Of a stretch of 64,000 bases of DNA, positions 62,451 through 64,000 are shown in pieces. The position numbers were made by a program, and so were the translations under genes. The first letter of the stretch is position 1; every line of letters begins with the position of its first letter. The notes under the pieces were generated by a model. The model worked only from the letters and a program-made list of their open reading frames with translations. It had not been told where the DNA came from and did not search any database. The stretch is taken from assembly GCA_964582545.1 (NCBI GenBank), contig CAZOSB010000002.1, positions 62,001 to 126,000 of the forward strand, in the 5' to 3' direction. Origin of the DNA: JAVVUJ01 sp964582545 (GTDB taxonomy: Bacteria > Bacillota > Clostridia > Peptostreptococcales > Anaerovoracaceae).

Positions 62451-64000
62451 ATGAATAGTCAAAATATTAAATCGGGACCATCGGGTGCTCCAGTGCGTAC
62501 CCTTTTTTATGGTATGGGATATATTCGCCAAGAGATCGAAAGACCTATCATCGGAATCGTCAACTCTCAGAATGAGATTGTACCGGGGCATATGCTTTTG
62601 GATAGGATTGCGGAAGCAGCGAAGAAAGGTGTTCTTATGGCAGGAGGAACTCCTGTGGAGTTTCCCGCCATCGGCATCTGCGATGGCATTGCCATGGGTC
62701 ATGAGGGAATGAAATTTCCTTTAGCCAGTAGAGAGCTGATCTGTGATTCCATCGAAGCAATGGCAAAGGCACATCAATTGGACGGCTTGGTATTGATTCC
62801 CAACTGTGATAAGATCGTTCCGGGCATGTTGATGGCGGCGGCTAGGCTGAACATTCCCTCCGTGGTGGTTAGCGGAGGCGCTATGCGCACCGGTTTTTCA
62901 GATGGTAAAACCTTGGATTTTAACAGCATCATGGAAAAATTGGGATCTTTTAAAAATGGAGACTGCACGGAAGATGAGTTGGAAAAAGTGGCAGAAAATG
63001 CCTGTCCCGGATGTGGTTCCTGCTCTGGGTTGTTTACCGCCAACAGCATGAATTGCCTCACCGAAGTTTTAGGTATGGGACTACCTTTTAACGGCACGGC
63101 TCTATGCGACAGCGGTGAACGGGTGAGAATCGCCAAAACTGCAGGATTACAAGTCATGGAAATGGTCAAAAGAGACATTAAGCCTAGGGATATCCTTACA
63201 GAGAATGCTTTCAGAAATGCAATCACAGTGGATATGGCTATGGCAGGATCTACCAACACGGTTCTTCACTTGCCCGCCATTGCTCATGAGGCGGATATAA
63301 AATTAGACCTTTCAGTTTTTGATGAAATCAGTGAAAAGACTCCTTACATTGCAAAACTCAGCCCTAGCGGTCATCATCATATAGAAGATTTGCATAGAGC
63401 AGGTGGAATTCCGGCACTGATGAAAGAGTTGACGAAAAAAGACTTAATTGTCAAGGATTGTATTACGGTGACAGGAGCCACCATTGGAGAAAATATTGCA
63501 TTTTCTGAAATTATAGATTATGATGTGATTAGACCGTTAGATTCTCCTTATAGAGATCGAGGGGGACTGGCTATTCTAAAAGGGAATCTGGCTCCGTTAG
63601 GTGCAGTGGTAAAGGAATCTGCGGTGGCAGAAGAAATGTTGGTGCACTCAGGACCTGCCGTAGTTTTTGATTCCGAGGAGGAAGCATCGGCAGCTATTTG
63701 GGATAAAAAAATTAAAAAGGGAGATATTATCGTCATCAGATATGAAGGACCCAAGGGTGGTCCCGGCATGAGAGAAATGCTTTCCCCTACCTCGTCTATT
63801 GCAGGTATGGGATTGGACAAGGACGTAGCACTCATAACCGATGGAAGGTTCTCCGGAGCATCTCGAGGGGCATCCATAGGACATGTTTCTCCAGAGGCCA
63901 TGAGCGGTGGAATCATTGGAGTTTTGAAGGATGGTGATACGATTCAGATCAATATTCCGGAGAGAAAGTTAGAGGTTCAATTGTCTCAGGAAGAGATTGA
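62451..64000 (+). CDS. ilvD: Dihydroxy-acid dehydratase (3' end outside window)
   Basis: The first 516 codons are present, starting at an ATG after AAAGGAAAC. The enzyme dehydrates 2,3-dihydroxy-isovalerate and its methyl homologue in valine, isoleucine and leucine synthesis. Iron-sulfur ligands are visible in P-N-C-D-K-I-V-P-G-M and N-A-C-P-G-C-G-S-C-S-G-L-F-T-A-N-S-M, and the substrate/Mg site in A-G-S-T-N-T-V-L-H-L. Near the end, G-P-K-G-G-P-G-M-R-E-M and L-I-T-D-G-R-F-S-G-A-S-R-G are the IlvD/Edd signature. The family is about 550 residues, so only the last 35 or so are missing. It is probably the first gene of a branched-chain amino acid operon. Confidence 0.95.
   Translation, partial: MNSQNIKSGPSGAPVRTLFYGMGYIRQEIERPIIGIVNSQNEIVPGHMLLDRIAEAAKKGVLMAGGTPVEFPAIGICDGIAMGHEGMKFPLASRELICDSIEAMAKAHQLDGLVLIPNCDKIVPGMLMAAARLNIPSVVVSGGAMRTGFSDGKTLDFNSIMEKLGSFKNGDCTEDELEKVAENACPGCGSCSGLFTANSMNCLTEVLGMGLPFNGTALCDSGERVRIAKTAGLQVMEMVKRDIKPRDILTENAFRNAITVDMAMAGSTNTVLHLPAIAHEADIKLDLSVFDEISEKTPYIAKLSPSGHHHIEDLHRAGGIPALMKELTKKDLIVKDCITVTGATIGENIAFSEIIDYDVIRPLDSPYRDRGGLAILKGNLAPLGAVVKESAVAEEMLVHSGPAVVFDSEEEASAAIWDKKIKKGDIIVIRYEGPKGGPGMREMLSPTSSIAGMGLDKDVALITDGRFSGASRGASIGHVSPEAMSGGIIGVLKDGDTIQINIPERKLEVQLSQEEI

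Overview
The window looks like the chromosome of a low-GC, anaerobic, Gram-positive member of the Clostridia, probably an amino-acid or peptide fermenter. The reasons are AT-rich intergenic DNA, strong AGGAGG-type ribosome binding sites, SLH-domain surface proteins, an AddA-type helicase-nuclease, a SpoVB-type flippase, an NADP-type glutamate dehydrogenase, ferredoxin-nitroreductase and flavodoxin-like proteins, and type IV prepilins. I found no rRNA, tRNA, CRISPR array, transposase or integrase.

Region by region. 1-6100: an N-acyl-amino-acid catabolic locus, with a truncated D-aminoacylase-like amidohydrolase and a LysR regulator facing two M20D amidohydrolases that flank a YfcC-type carrier. 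6319-11541: a SpoVB/MurJ-like flippase and addA, with no addB beside it. 11862-24502: a surface operon of an SLH-anchored protein (cyclase-like repeats, beta-propeller, SLH) and a 2322-residue secreted Rhs/YD-repeat protein with a polymorphic toxin tip and immunity gene. 24523-30354: three further tip modules, each made of signal peptide, 209-residue Rhs core/pretoxin segment, a different C-terminal toxin and a different immunity gene. Each module is bounded by a copy of a 196-197 nt element that folds into a closed multibranch structure. 30549-34565: flavoprotein and ferredoxin-nitroreductase, a DUF3791-DUF3990-DUF3791 trio, and gdhA. 34833-41858: a 1625-residue HD / helical repeat / NadD-like / acyltransferase-like / phosphoribosyltransferase-like protein followed by an LDH/MDH-like and a flavodoxin-like gene. 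41900-49803: accessory and housekeeping genes (DinB-like, a broken zinc-protease gene, an FtsX-type ABC transporter, YdeI-like and MmcQ/YjbR proteins, an Abi-family HEPN protein, rlmD). 50196-52439: an M28 peptidase lipoprotein. 52684-62090: a pilus locus with a 2599-residue giant prepilin and three small prepilins. 62451-64000: the 5' part of ilvD.

How they work together. The Rhs array is the best candidate for an unusual system. One full-length Rhs protein is followed by tip-only copies that keep a nearly identical core up to one exact junction (residues D-K-S-G-x-V-G), after which toxin and immunity change completely. The 196-nt element closes every toxin-immunity pair, including the last one, and its basal helix is retained in the most diverged copy by different base pairs. 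This suggests selection on a folded RNA or on a cruciform DNA used for recombination. The giant-pilin locus and the HD-NadD-PRTase triplet are two further systems whose function cannot be read from known families.
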